Notes under the pieces: model-generated | Seen by the model: the letters and a program-made list of their open reading frames with translations, nothing else | Told to the model about the DNA's origin: nothing | Database searches by the model: none | NCBI GenBank assembly: GCA_900544445.1 | Contig: UQVK01000009.1 | Coordinates: 1 to 64,000 of the forward strand | Source: an uncultured Lachnospiraceae bacterium | GTDB taxonomy: Bacteria; Bacillota; Clostridia; Lachnospirales; Lachnospiraceae | DNA: 64,000 nucleotides | Direction: 5' to 3' | Position numbers and translations under genes: made by a program | Shown here: in pieces, positions 16,544 to 24,661 of the stretch | Position numbering within the stretch: the first letter of the stretch is position 1 | Layout of the letters: every line of letters begins with the position of its first letter

Positions 16544-17656
16544 CTACCTCTCCCCCATCAGCACCTCCGTCAGATACTCTGCCGTCGGCTCCAGCACGCT
16601 CTCTTCCACCGCAAAGCCCGGCTGATGGATCAGCTGCCCTTTACCGGTTCCGATCTTGATGTAGCAGCCAGGCGCCTTTTCCTCATAAAAGGAGAAGTCG
16701 TCTCCGCCCAGGGACTGTTCCTCCGGCACCACCGAAAAGCCCAGTCTGCGGGCCACATCCGCCGCGTATTCCGCCATTTTCTCATCGTTGACGACGGCGG
16801 GCGGGCCGGGAATCCACTGTACCTGCGCCTCTGCGCCATAGGCCTCCGCCGTCTTCTGCGCAATCAGCGCCACTTTTTTCTCAAACAGCTCTCTGTCCGC
16901 CCGGTCCATGGTGCGCACCGTTCCTTCCAGTTCCGCTGTTTCGGGAATCACATTCCAGGTATTGCCCGCTTCTATCCGGGTGACGCTGATCAGCGCCGGA
17001 TGAAAGGCGTTCACGTTTCTCGTCACGATGGTCTGCAGAGCCTGCACCACTGCGCAGGCGGCGGGAATGGGATCCACTCCGTCGTCCGGATGGGCTCCGT
17101 GGCAGCCAACGCCCTTTATTGTGAGCACAAACCGGTCAACCGCCGCCGACACGTATCCTGCCCGCAGGCCGATGACGCCCGCCTCGTTTGTGGGATCCGC
17201 ATGCAGCCCCCAGAAAAATTCCACATCGTCGCACACATCCGTTTCCAGCATTTTCAGCGCGCCCAGCGAGGATTCTTCACCGGGCTGGAAGAGGATCTTC
17301 ACCGTTCCGGCAAGCTCCTGCTTTCTTTCCTGCAGCAGAAGCGCCACGCCCAGTCCGGCCGTGATATGGAAATCATGCCCGCAGGCATGCATCTTCCCCG
17401 GAATTTCGGAAGCGTAGGAAAGCCCCGTTTCCTCCAGGATAGGGAGCGCGTCGATGTCGCAGCGAAGCGCCTGCACCGGCCCCTCCTGTTCCCCGCGAAC
17501 TACCGCCACAAGCCCCGTTTCCAGCGGAAGCGGCAGGATCTCCACCCCCGCGTCCGTCAGAATCTGCCGGATGTGCTCCGTGGTGCGGTATTCCTCATAG
17601 GACAGCTCCGGATTTCTGTGAAACCACTCAAACATTTCTTCTAATTTTTTCTGCAT
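16544..17656 (-). CDS. M20 family amidohydrolase / metallopeptidase
   Basis: A 370-residue M20D-type enzyme (relatives: hippurate hydrolase, N-acyl-amino acid amidohydrolase, N-acetyldiaminopimelate deacetylase). Metal ligands are seen in KMHACGHDFH, the Glu pair in FQPGEESSLGA, and the His in WGLHADP; the dimerisation domain begins near GVGCHGAHPDDGVDPI. The ATG at 17656 is preferred because GGAG lies 6 bases upstream; an ATG four codons earlier has no good site. It follows dppC by 107 bases and shares the terminator, so it probably hydrolyses N-acyl amino acids or small peptides brought in by the transporter. The exact substrate is not readable. Confidence 0.88.
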   Translation of the reverse strand: MQKKLEEMFEWFHRNPELSYEEYRTTEHIRQILTDAGVEILPLPLETGLVAVVRGEQEGPVQALRCDIDALPILEETGLSYASEIPGKMHACGHDFHITAGLGVALLLQERKQELAGTVKILFQPGEESSLGALKMLETDVCDDVEFFWGLHADPTNEAGVIGLRAGYVSAAVDRFVLTIKGVGCHGAHPDDGVDPIPAACAVVQALQTIVTRNVNAFHPALISVTRIEAGNTWNVIPETAELEGTVRTMDRADRELFEKKVALIAQKTAEAYGAEAQVQWIPGPPAVVNDEKMAEYAADVARRLGFSVVPEEQSLGGDDFSFYEEKAPGCYIKIGTGKGQLIHQPGFAVEESVLEPTAEYLTEVLMGER

Positions 17657-17763
17657 TTTAATCTCCATTCTTTATATGAAATCAGGCGCTCCCCGCCCTG
17701 CGGCAGAAAACGCCCTCTTCTCTGCGGCCGGCCGGAGCGTCCGATCAGCCGCAGCTATCCGTT

Positions 17764-18699
17764 TCAGGTTTTGCTGTTGGGGTCCAGCGCGTCGCGCAGA
17801 GCATCCCCGATAAAATTGATGGCGATGACCAGAATCACGATCATCAGTCCGGGCGGAATCCACAGCCAGGGCTGCTTCGTCAGCACGGTCAGAGACTGGG
17901 CGCCGTTAAGCATGTTTCCAAGGCTCGCCGTAGGAGGCTGCACGCCCATGCCAAGGAAGCTCAGTGCCGCTTCATCCAGCATGGAAAGGGCCAGCACCGA
18001 GGTGGCGTACACCAGAATGGGAGCCATGGTGTTCGGCAGAATCTCCGAAAACAGGATGTGTCTGATGGGCATTCCCGCCACCAGATTTCCTTTTACAAAG
18101 TTGCTTTCCCGCAGGGAAAGAACATTTCCTCTCACCAGTCTGGCGATGCCCGGCCAGTCCACGAAGCCCAGAATCAGAATAATGCTCCACAGCCCCGGCT
18201 TGAAGATGGACGCCGCTACCAGCACCAGCAGAATATAGGGGAAGGACATCACCATATCCGTAAAGCGCATGATGATCATATCCACCACGCCGCCGAAATA
18301 TCCGGCGAGAAGGCCCAGCACCACGCCGATCACCGTGGAGATCAGCGTCGCCAGCACGCCCACCAGAAGGGAAATCCGGGTCGCATACAGAAGACGGCTC
18401 AGCACGTCACGTCCGATCTGATCGGTTCCCAGCCAGTGCTGCGCGCTCGGCGCACCGGAAAAGGGACCCACAATGGCATCCGGGTCGTAGGGAGCGATCA
18501 CCGGCGCCAGAAGCGCGGCTCCCACAATGATGACCAGAACCACAAGGCTCACCGCCGCCAGATGGTGTCTGCGGAACCTGCGGAATACGGTCTGAAAATA
18601 GCTTTCATTTGAAATATCCTGCTTCACCGCTTTTTCCCCGGCAGCCGTTCCTGCTGCCAGTGGCGTTTGGGACACAAACTTTTCTTTTTTCTTCATCAT
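17764..18699 (-). CDS. dppC: Dipeptide/oligopeptide ABC transporter permease (DppC type)
   Basis: A 311-residue inner-membrane permease with about six helices. The N-terminal OppC/DppC region has the LAAVSLVVLVIIVGAALLAP helix and HWLGTDQIGRDVLSRLLYATRISLLVG, a strong DppC signature; the EAA-like ATPase contact loop is VKGNLVAGMPIRHILFSEILPNTM. The ATG at 18699 (or the adjacent one at 18696) follows GGGGGTGAA. It is cotranscribed after dppB with a 14-base gap. Substrate class (peptide, nickel or other) is assigned by family; the neighbouring peptidases favour peptides. Confidence 0.92.
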   Translation of the reverse strand: MMKKKEKFVSQTPLAAGTAAGEKAVKQDISNESYFQTVFRRFRRHHLAAVSLVVLVIIVGAALLAPVIAPYDPDAIVGPFSGAPSAQHWLGTDQIGRDVLSRLLYATRISLLVGVLATLISTVIGVVLGLLAGYFGGVVDMIIMRFTDMVMSFPYILLVLVAASIFKPGLWSIILILGFVDWPGIARLVRGNVLSLRESNFVKGNLVAGMPIRHILFSEILPNTMAPILVYATSVLALSMLDEAALSFLGMGVQPPTASLGNMLNGAQSLTVLTKQPWLWIPPGLMIVILVIAINFIGDALRDALDPNSKT

Positions 18700-18713
18700 T
18701 TCACCCCCTGACC

Positions 18714-19661
18714 CTATTGAAGCTGAATCGTGGGGTCTACCAGCGCGTACAGAATGTCCGTCAGCAGGTTCGCCACCAGAACGACAACGGCGGAAAGCAG
18801 GCATACACCCATGATCACAGGATAATCCCTGCTGGTGATGGCGCTCATGGTCATGAGGCCCAGTCCCGGCCAGGAGAATACCTGTTCCACAATAACCTGA
18901 CCGCCGAACAGCATCGGGATTTCCATGCCGATCACCGTCACGATGGGGATCAGGGCGTTTCTCAGCGCATGCTTGTTGATCACCTTAAATCTACCGATTC
19001 CCTTTGCCTTTGCCGTGCGCAGATAATCCTGCTGCAGGATCTCCAGCACCGCGCTTCTGATATAACGGATGTTCGTTCCGGCCATGGAGGTGGCAAGAAC
19101 GATGACAGGCATCACCATGTGCCTCGCGATGTCCGCCGTGCCTCCCGCCGTTCCCAGCGTCGTCATGCCGCTGGAGGGAAGCCATCCCAGCTTGATCGTA
19201 AAAACGAAAATCAGAAGCAGGGAAAGGAAAAAGCCGGGTATACTGCTTCCCAGGAAGGAAAGCGTAACCACCGTATAGTCTCCCTTGGAATACTGATGCA
19301 CCGCACTGTAGATTCCCGCAGGCACCGAAATCAGGAGACTGACGATCAGGGACACTCCCATCAGAAGGAGCGTGGGGCCCAGATGGCTTAAAATCATGTC
19401 CGCAACCGGCTGGTAGCTGTCGATGGAATAACCCATATTCCCCTGAAGCAGCTGGCCGAGCCAGACAAAATACTGTACATAGACCGGCTTGTCCAGACCG
19501 AGCTGGATCGCCCTGGCTTCCACCGCCGCCTGAGAAATTCTCGGGCCCTGAAGCATCTCAAGCGGGCTTCCCGCCATGCACATGATCACGTAATCGATGA
19601 TGGTGATTCCGATCAGAACAGGAATGGCGATCAGAATCCGCTTAATGATGTATTTACCCAT
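18714..19661 (-). CDS. dppB: Dipeptide/oligopeptide ABC transporter permease (DppB type)
   Basis: A 315-residue permease beginning MGKYIIKRILIAIPVLIGIT, the usual DppB/OppB start, with LGLDKPVYVQYFVWLGQLLQGNMGYS and the transmembrane-domain loop LRTAKAKGIGRFKVINKHALRNALIP that contacts the ATPases. The Gly-rich motif FGGQVIVEQVFSWPGLG is typical. The gene starts inside the last codons of dppF (8-base overlap), so translation is coupled. It forms the membrane channel with DppC. Confidence 0.93.
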   Translation of the reverse strand: MGKYIIKRILIAIPVLIGITIIDYVIMCMAGSPLEMLQGPRISQAAVEARAIQLGLDKPVYVQYFVWLGQLLQGNMGYSIDSYQPVADMILSHLGPTLLLMGVSLIVSLLISVPAGIYSAVHQYSKGDYTVVTLSFLGSSIPGFFLSLLLIFVFTIKLGWLPSSGMTTLGTAGGTADIARHMVMPVIVLATSMAGTNIRYIRSAVLEILQQDYLRTAKAKGIGRFKVINKHALRNALIPIVTVIGMEIPMLFGGQVIVEQVFSWPGLGLMTMSAITSRDYPVIMGVCLLSAVVVLVANLLTDILYALVDPTIQLQ

Positions 19662-20724
19662 TTGCCTGTTCCTCCTTTCCGTTCCGGACGGGACAGGCCG
19701 CGAAATGGCCGCTTCCCGCCTTCACCTCACACATCTGCGGCACCTGCTGCCTGCAGCTTTCCTGTGCGAAGGGACATCTGGGATGGAATCTGCATCCGGA
19801 AGGCGGTTCCTGGCTGGAACCAACCTCTCCCTCCAGAAGCTTTGTTTCCTGCTTTGCGGCCTCCGGGTCCGGCACCGGCGCTGCAGCAATCAGCGCCTTT
19901 GTATAGGGATGGGCGGGCGAGCGGAATACATCCGCCGCTTTTCCGATCTCCACAATCTTTCCCAGATACATGACCGCGATCCGGTCGCTCACATAATTCA
20001 CCGCTCCCAGACCGTGTCCCACAAAAATGCAGGTCAGGTTCAGCTCCTTCTGCAGGGATTTTAACAGGTTCAGAATCTGCGCCTGAATGGATACGTCCAG
20101 CGCGCTCACCGGCTCATCGCAGACCAGGAAGCGTGGATTTAAGGACAATGCCTTTGCAATTCCGATTCTCTGCCTCTGGCCGCCGGAAAATTCATGGGGA
20201 TACCTGCCCAGCACGTTTCTGGAAAGGCCCACCATATCCAGAATGCGCTCCAGCTCCTTTCCCACCGTCGCCCTTGTGGCGATATGATGGTAGAGCATGG
20301 GCTGCGCGAGAATTTCATAAATATGTTTTCTGGGATTCAGAGAGGAATACGGATCCTGAAACACCATCTGAAGCTGCGTCCGAATTCCCTTCATCTCCTT
20401 TGGCTTCAGAGCGGACAGATCCTTTCCGTCATATCGGATGATTCCTTCTGTCGGCCTTTCCAGCCCGACGATCTGCCTGCCGATGGTGGATTTGCCGCAG
20501 CCCGACTCTCCCACCAGTCCCAGCGTTTCCCCTTCCCGGACGGAAAAGCTCACGCCGTCCACCGCATGAATATGTCCTGTGGTATGGGTGATGATACCGC
20601 CCTTTATGGGGTAATATTTTTTCAGATTCTCCACTTCCAGCAAAGTGCGTCCTCCCTCCGGAGGCTCCTTTCCCGGAAGCACATTGATGTTGCTTTCGTT
20701 CTTCTGCAATTCGTTATCCTCCAT
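19654..20724 (-). CDS. dppF: Dipeptide/oligopeptide ABC transporter ATPase (DppF type)
   Basis: A peptide-ABC ATPase: Walker A GESGCGKST, Q-loop MVFQDPYSSLNPR, signature EFSGGQRQR, Walker B FLVCDEPVSALD, and the C-terminal oligopeptide domain with a Cys cluster (CRFHPRCPFAQESC...C). The H-loop reads FVGHGLGAV; the His is kept but the usual following Asp is Gly. It overlaps dppD by 11 bases. A TTG at 20643 (LLEVENLKKYYP) has an excellent ribosome site, GGAGGGAGG, 7 bases upstream and may be the real start; the ATG at 20724 has a poor one. It works with DppD as the energising heterodimer. Confidence 0.92.
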   Translation of the reverse strand: MEDNELQKNESNINVLPGKEPPEGGRTLLEVENLKKYYPIKGGIITHTTGHIHAVDGVSFSVREGETLGLVGESGCGKSTIGRQIVGLERPTEGIIRYDGKDLSALKPKEMKGIRTQLQMVFQDPYSSLNPRKHIYEILAQPMLYHHIATRATVGKELERILDMVGLSRNVLGRYPHEFSGGQRQRIGIAKALSLNPRFLVCDEPVSALDVSIQAQILNLLKSLQKELNLTCIFVGHGLGAVNYVSDRIAVMYLGKIVEIGKAADVFRSPAHPYTKALIAAAPVPDPEAAKQETKLLEGEVGSSQEPPSGCRFHPRCPFAQESCRQQVPQMCEVKAGSGHFAACPVRNGKEEQANG

Positions 20725-21676
20725 TTACGCATCTGACCCTGTGGTCTTTTCCCACCTCCCGATCCTGCTGAGGGCTGTCACACTCTGGCGTGCGGAACGC
20801 GCAGCGGTCCGCAAAACGGCAGCCCGGAATGGAATCGTAATTTTCCGGAACGATGCCTGGAATGGAAACAAGCTCTCTGTCCGGCGCGTCATAGATGCTG
20901 GGAACCGTCGCCAGCAGCGCCTTTGTATAGGGATGATGCGGAGAAGCGAACAGCTCCTTCACCGGAGCTTCCTCAATGATCTGCCCGGCGTACATCACCA
21001 GAACCCGGTCCGCCATGCTGGCGACCAGGCCGATATCATGGGTGATCAGGATGAGCGACATCCCGATCTCTTTTTTCAGTTTTTTCAGCAGATTCATGAT
21101 CTGCGCCTGAATGGTCACATCCAGCGCCGTCGTAGGCTCGTCCGCAATCAGCAGCGCGGGATTGCAGCACAGCGCCATGGCGATCATGGCTCTCTGGCGC
21201 ATTCCGCCCGACAGCGTATGGGGATATTTTTTCATGGCGGCATGCGCGTCCGGCATGCCCACCTGGGAAAGAATCTTTTCCGCCCTCGCCCTGGCTTCCT
21301 CTTTGTCCAGATGCATGTGCGTGCGGATGCTTTCCGTGATCTGATTTCCGATGGTAAAAACAGGATTCAGGGAAGTCAGAGGATCCTGGAAAATCATCGA
21401 CATCCGGTTTCCCCGGATCTCATCCAGCTCCTTTTCCGACAGAGAAAGAAGGTTCTTACCGTCAAACAGGACAGAGCCGTCCGTGACAGCTCCGCCCCTT
21501 CCCAGTAATCCCATTATTGAAAGTGAGGTGACGGACTTTCCGCATCCGGATTCTCCCACGATGCAGACCGTCTCTCCCTCATCCACATGAAAACTGATGT
21601 GATCCACGCTGACCGTTTCTCCGTAGTCCGCAGAGAACGCCGTGGTCAGTCCCTGTACCTCAAGTAAATGCGACAT
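20714..21676 (-). CDS. dppD: Dipeptide/oligopeptide ABC transporter ATPase (DppD type)
   Basis: A 320-residue ABC ATPase: Walker A GESGCGKSVTSL, Q-loop MIFQDPLTSLNP, signature TLSGGMRQRAMIA, Walker B LLIADEPTTALD, H-loop LITHDIGLV, and the C-terminal peptide-transporter extension with CRFADRCAFRTPEC. It follows the binding-protein gene by 106 bases, a gap that holds a strong hairpin (21734-21773), and leads dppF-dppB-dppC. The ribosome site is GGGTGAGG. Confidence 0.94.
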   Translation of the reverse strand: MSHLLEVQGLTTAFSADYGETVSVDHISFHVDEGETVCIVGESGCGKSVTSLSIMGLLGRGGAVTDGSVLFDGKNLLSLSEKELDEIRGNRMSMIFQDPLTSLNPVFTIGNQITESIRTHMHLDKEEARARAEKILSQVGMPDAHAAMKKYPHTLSGGMRQRAMIAMALCCNPALLIADEPTTALDVTIQAQIMNLLKKLKKEIGMSLILITHDIGLVASMADRVLVMYAGQIIEEAPVKELFASPHHPYTKALLATVPSIYDAPDRELVSIPGIVPENYDSIPGCRFADRCAFRTPECDSPQQDREVGKDHRVRCVNGG

Positions 21677-21733
21677 GACTCTTCCTCACCCGTTTCTGAA
21701 AATACTGTAATTCCAAGTGTCCTCACGGGTTCA

Positions 21734-21773
21734 GGGCGAAGCCTTCCCTTTTTTCCGGGAAAGCATCGCCCTC
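21734..21773. other. Hairpin between binding-protein gene and dppD
   Basis: AGGGCGA-TGCTTTCCC and GGGAAGGC-TTCGCCCT pair around an A-rich loop in the minus-strand transcript, with no U-run after it. Such hairpins after binding-protein genes often let the binding protein be made in excess over the rest of the operon; that role is inferred. Confidence 0.6.
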
Positions 21774-21782
21774 TGTCCCGTA

Positions 21783-23486
21783 TTACTCTGTCACATCCCA
21801 GTTCTGCACGTCGTTAAAGAAGCCGAACACACTGGGGGTCGCACCCGTCAGCCGCTTGCTCACCGCGCCCTGAGCGCTGATGATATAAGCGGAGAACATA
21901 GGAACATCCTCCTGCATCTTCCGATCCGCGATTCCGTACAGCTCCGTCAGTTCCTCCGCATCGCTGGTGGTCTGTGTGCCGGCCAGCGCGGCATTTACCT
22001 CATCGTCCGAATAGCTGGTCCAGCTTCCTTCTCCTCCAAGCAGCCACGCCATGTCCGTATAGGGATCAACGGGAGAATAGGTATACTGTACCGCCAGAAT
22101 ATCATAATCCATGCTTCCCGCCGTGCTCATCAGGGTTGCGAAATCCACCGTGGTGATTTCCACGTTGATGCCGACAGCCGCCCACTGCGCCGCCATAACG
22201 GTGGCCGCGTTCACGAAGGTGCTGTCACCGGAGTTCACATAGAACCGAAGCGTCTGGCTTCCGTCCCAGCCTGCTTCCGCAAGAAGCTCCTGCGCCTTGG
22301 CGGGATCATAGGTGATCGGCGTGATCGTCTCATCATAATAAGGGCTCGCGCTGGACAGGAAACCATCCACCACTTCGCCATGACCGTTCAGCAGCTGCTC
22401 CAGAATCTGCTGCCTGTCAATGGCATACAGAAGCGCCTGACGCACACGCGCATCCGGCACATTTGCCGTCTGGATGAATACGGACTGGTTGGTGATCGGA
22501 GAACCGTATACCACTTCCACATTCTCCAGCGCTTCCACACTCTCATAATCCTCGGGCGGGATCACGCTCATGGTCTGCTGCGTAATGTCGATCTCACCGG
22601 ACTGCAGGCCCGCATAAAGCTGGCTGCCGTCCACAATGCGGATATTCAGCTTGTCGATCTTGGGAGCGCCCTTCCAGTAATTTTCATTCGCCGTGTAGGA
22701 CACATAATGATCCACATCAAAATCCGTCAGGTAAAAAGGTCCGCTGATCACATCCGGCTGGTTGAACCAGGCCTGGGTCGTCAGCTCATCCTCCGCGAAG
22801 GTCTCGATGACGTGCTTCGGCAGCGTCAGGAGATATCTGGCGTAGGAATTTAAGAAGGTCATCAGGGCCATGGGCTCCTTCGTGGTAAACTGTACGGTTT
22901 TTTCATCGATGACCTGAACGCCTTCGATGCTCTCCGCGCCTTCCTCCACAAATCCGTCGTCGCCCACGCCTTCAAACACATAATACATCATGGATGTGTT
23001 GTTCACCATGGGGCTGGCAAGGCGCAGCGCCGTGTAGGCCACGTCATCCGCCGTAATGGGGGTGCCGTCCGACCAGGTGGCCGCCTCATCGATATGAACC
23101 ACAAAGTTCAGATTATCCTCCGTGGTGATGGAATCCGCCACCATGGGAACGAAATTCAGGTCCGCATCCAGCTCCATCAGGGGCAGGAACATCAGCCCGG
23201 TTGCGTACTTGTTCACCTCGCCGCCGTTTAACAGAAGCGGGTTTAAGCTGGTCAGCGTGTCCGTCACGCCAACGTTGACAATCTTTTCACCTGAAGCAGC
23301 ACTCTCTGCTGTCACGCTCTGCTCCGCCTGCGTTCCCGCCACGGTGCTTTCCTGTGCTGCCGTGCCATCCTGCCCGGCAGCACTCTCCCCGGTCGCTCCG
23401 CCTCCCGCAGAAGAGCATGCGGCCAGGGAAAGTGTCATGAGAGCGGCAAGTGTAAATCCAAGCGCTTTTTTCATGATTTTTCTCAT
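21783..23486 (-). CDS. dppA: Peptide ABC transporter substrate-binding lipoprotein (family 5)
   Basis: A 567-residue lipoprotein. The signal peptide MRKIMKKALGFTLAALMTLSLAAC ends in a lipobox (LAAC), followed by a Ser/Ala/Gly-rich linker (about 25-65). The SBP family 5 core has TLTSLNPLLLNG, YWKGAPKIDKLNIRIV, and the C-terminal YDPAKAQELLAEAGWDGSQTLRF and WLLGGEG segments. It captures the substrate outside the membrane for DppBCDF. The ATG at 23486 has GAGGAGG 7 bases upstream. A consensus promoter sits 260 bases upstream, giving a long structured leader. Confidence 0.93.
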   Translation of the reverse strand: MRKIMKKALGFTLAALMTLSLAACSSAGGGATGESAAGQDGTAAQESTVAGTQAEQSVTAESAASGEKIVNVGVTDTLTSLNPLLLNGGEVNKYATGLMFLPLMELDADLNFVPMVADSITTEDNLNFVVHIDEAATWSDGTPITADDVAYTALRLASPMVNNTSMMYYVFEGVGDDGFVEEGAESIEGVQVIDEKTVQFTTKEPMALMTFLNSYARYLLTLPKHVIETFAEDELTTQAWFNQPDVISGPFYLTDFDVDHYVSYTANENYWKGAPKIDKLNIRIVDGSQLYAGLQSGEIDITQQTMSVIPPEDYESVEALENVEVVYGSPITNQSVFIQTANVPDARVRQALLYAIDRQQILEQLLNGHGEVVDGFLSSASPYYDETITPITYDPAKAQELLAEAGWDGSQTLRFYVNSGDSTFVNAATVMAAQWAAVGINVEITTVDFATLMSTAGSMDYDILAVQYTYSPVDPYTDMAWLLGGEGSWTSYSDDEVNAALAGTQTTSDAEELTELYGIADRKMQEDVPMFSAYIISAQGAVSKRLTGATPSVFGFFNDVQNWDVTE

Positions 23487-23740
23487 TCTTCTTCCTCCTC
23501 TTCACTTCCCAGGGTTTCCCTGCATAAAAATAAATATATAAGGAAACGGACCGAAAAATGCAGAGAACTTCCCCGGCCGCCGCAGCCTGCTGCGGATGTG
23601 TGTACACGAAGATGCACAAGGCTGCGGGCCGTCTTCCAGGCAGTCCCGCCGCCGCACATGACGGCTCTCTCTGCTGAGCTCCTTCGCATGTACGGCACCC
23701 TGTGCACAATGAACAGATTCCTGTTACGGAACCTTTAAAA
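23487..23740 (-). other. Long 5' leader of the dpp operon
   Basis: From the predicted start site near 23741 the leader is about 255 bases. It contains a perfect 9-base stem, CCGCAGCCT and AGGCTGCGG, enclosing about 30 bases with a GTGTACAC palindrome, and other GC-rich stretches. No credible long frame. It could be regulatory, but I recognise no known riboswitch. Confidence 0.45.
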
Positions 23741-23747
23741 TTGGTTT

Positions 23748-23776
23748 ATTATATCGTTACCTGCCTCACTTGTCAA
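23748..23776 (-). promoter_or_regulatory. Consensus promoter of the dpp operon
   Basis: Minus-strand TTGACA (23771-23776), 17 bases, TATAAT (23748-23753): a perfect match to the SigA consensus. Its -35 is one arm of the palindrome at 23770-23790. Confidence 0.88.
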
Positions 23777-23790
23777 GATATTCTTGACAA
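23770..23790. promoter_or_regulatory. Palindrome shared by divergent promoters (putative operator)
   Basis: Arms TTGTCAAGA and TCTTGACAA, exact inverted repeats around a 3-base centre. Each arm supplies the -35 hexamer of one of the two divergent promoters, so one bound dimer would shut both. No regulator gene is next to it, so the binding protein is unknown. Confidence 0.7.
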
Positions 23791-23812
23791 AAACGGAATG
23801 CTGCGTTATATT
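23784..23812 (+). promoter_or_regulatory. Promoter of the C39-like peptidase gene
   Basis: Plus-strand TTGACA (23784-23789), 17 bases, TATATT (23807-23812), about 145 bases before the ATG at 23959. The -35 lies in the shared palindrome. Confidence 0.8.
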
Positions 23813-23958
23813 CAGTAACAGTCCGCACTTTTTGCAGGCAGTTTATATATTACTACATTTTTTAAAAAAAGTACAGATTGCCCGGTAAAATTCCTGTATA
23901 AGTTTTTCGCAGGCTGTTACAGTTTGCCGGCCAGCTGAGAAAGGGTGAGGTACCGCTT

Positions 23959-24570
23959 ATGAAGAATCTGCTGATCTGCCAGTCGTCAGAATATGACTGC
24001 GGCCCCGTTTCGCTGATCAACGGGATCCGCTATCTGTTTGAACGGGAAGAAATTTTCCCCGATCTCATCAAATTCATCATGCTCTATTGTATGGATACCT
24101 ATAATTCAGAGGGTGAGCTGTGCAAAAGGGGTACCTCTGCCGCCGCCATGAATTTCATCACCAACTGGCTGAACCACTTCAGCGAAACCAGACGTTTCCC
24201 CATTCACTGCGAATTTCTCTCCGGCGAGGATGTGGTCGTGGAAAAGGGAAGCCGGATCTATGAGGCGCTGAATGAAGGGGCGGCCGTTGTGCTGCACGTA
24301 TTCCTTGAGGTGGCTCACTATGTTCTGCTGACCGGAATCGAGGGAGATAAGGCCATTCTCTTTGATCCCTATTATGAAGAGGAAGGAACGCCGGAATTCG
24401 ACGCGGAATACTATACGGAAGGCATCTTCTTCATCAACGATCAGCCCAAGAGGGCCAACCGGGCCGTTACCCTGGAGCGTCTGAACCGCTTTACGAAGGA
24501 CTATTATGAAATGGGCGAATATGAATGCCGCGAAGCGGTGATCATGTACAATACCAGCCTGAAAAAATAG
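23959..24570 (+). CDS. C39-like papain-fold cysteine peptidase family protein
   Basis: A 203-residue protein with a papain-like Cys-His-Asp arrangement: Gln8 and Cys14 in CQSSEYDCGPVSLING, His120 in FLEVAHYVLLTGIEG, and Asp136 in AILFDPYY. The Q-x5-C-G and H-Y-V-x-L spacing matches the peptidase C39-like group, which in exporters cuts double-glycine leaders. Here there is no transporter domain and no signal peptide, so it is probably cytoplasmic. It lies opposite the dpp operon and shares its palindromic promoter, which suggests a role with imported peptides. Ribosome site GGGTGAGG, 8 bases before the ATG. Activity is not proven by sequence; some relatives may be non-peptidase transferases or deamidases. 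Confidence 0.72.
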   Translation: MKNLLICQSSEYDCGPVSLINGIRYLFEREEIFPDLIKFIMLYCMDTYNSEGELCKRGTSAAAMNFITNWLNHFSETRRFPIHCEFLSGEDVVVEKGSRIYEALNEGAAVVLHVFLEVAHYVLLTGIEGDKAILFDPYYEEEGTPEFDAEYYTEGIFFINDQPKRANRAVTLERLNRFTKDYYEMGEYECREAVIMYNTSLKK

Positions 24571-24584
24571 ATTGCACTGCTTAA

Positions 24585-24620
24585 AAGAAGCCGCAGGTCT
24601 GTGTTTTCCTGCGGCTTCTT
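24585..24620. terminator. Bidirectional terminator
   Basis: AAGAAGCCGCAGG pairs with CCTGCGGCTTCTT around a 10-base loop. The T-rich side on plus (TTATTTTAT) and TTTT on minus let it stop both the C39-like gene and the convergent operon ending at 24662. Confidence 0.85.
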
Positions 24621-24661
24621 ATTTTATACATCCAGGCAGCAGCGCTTTTAAAGCTGCTGTT

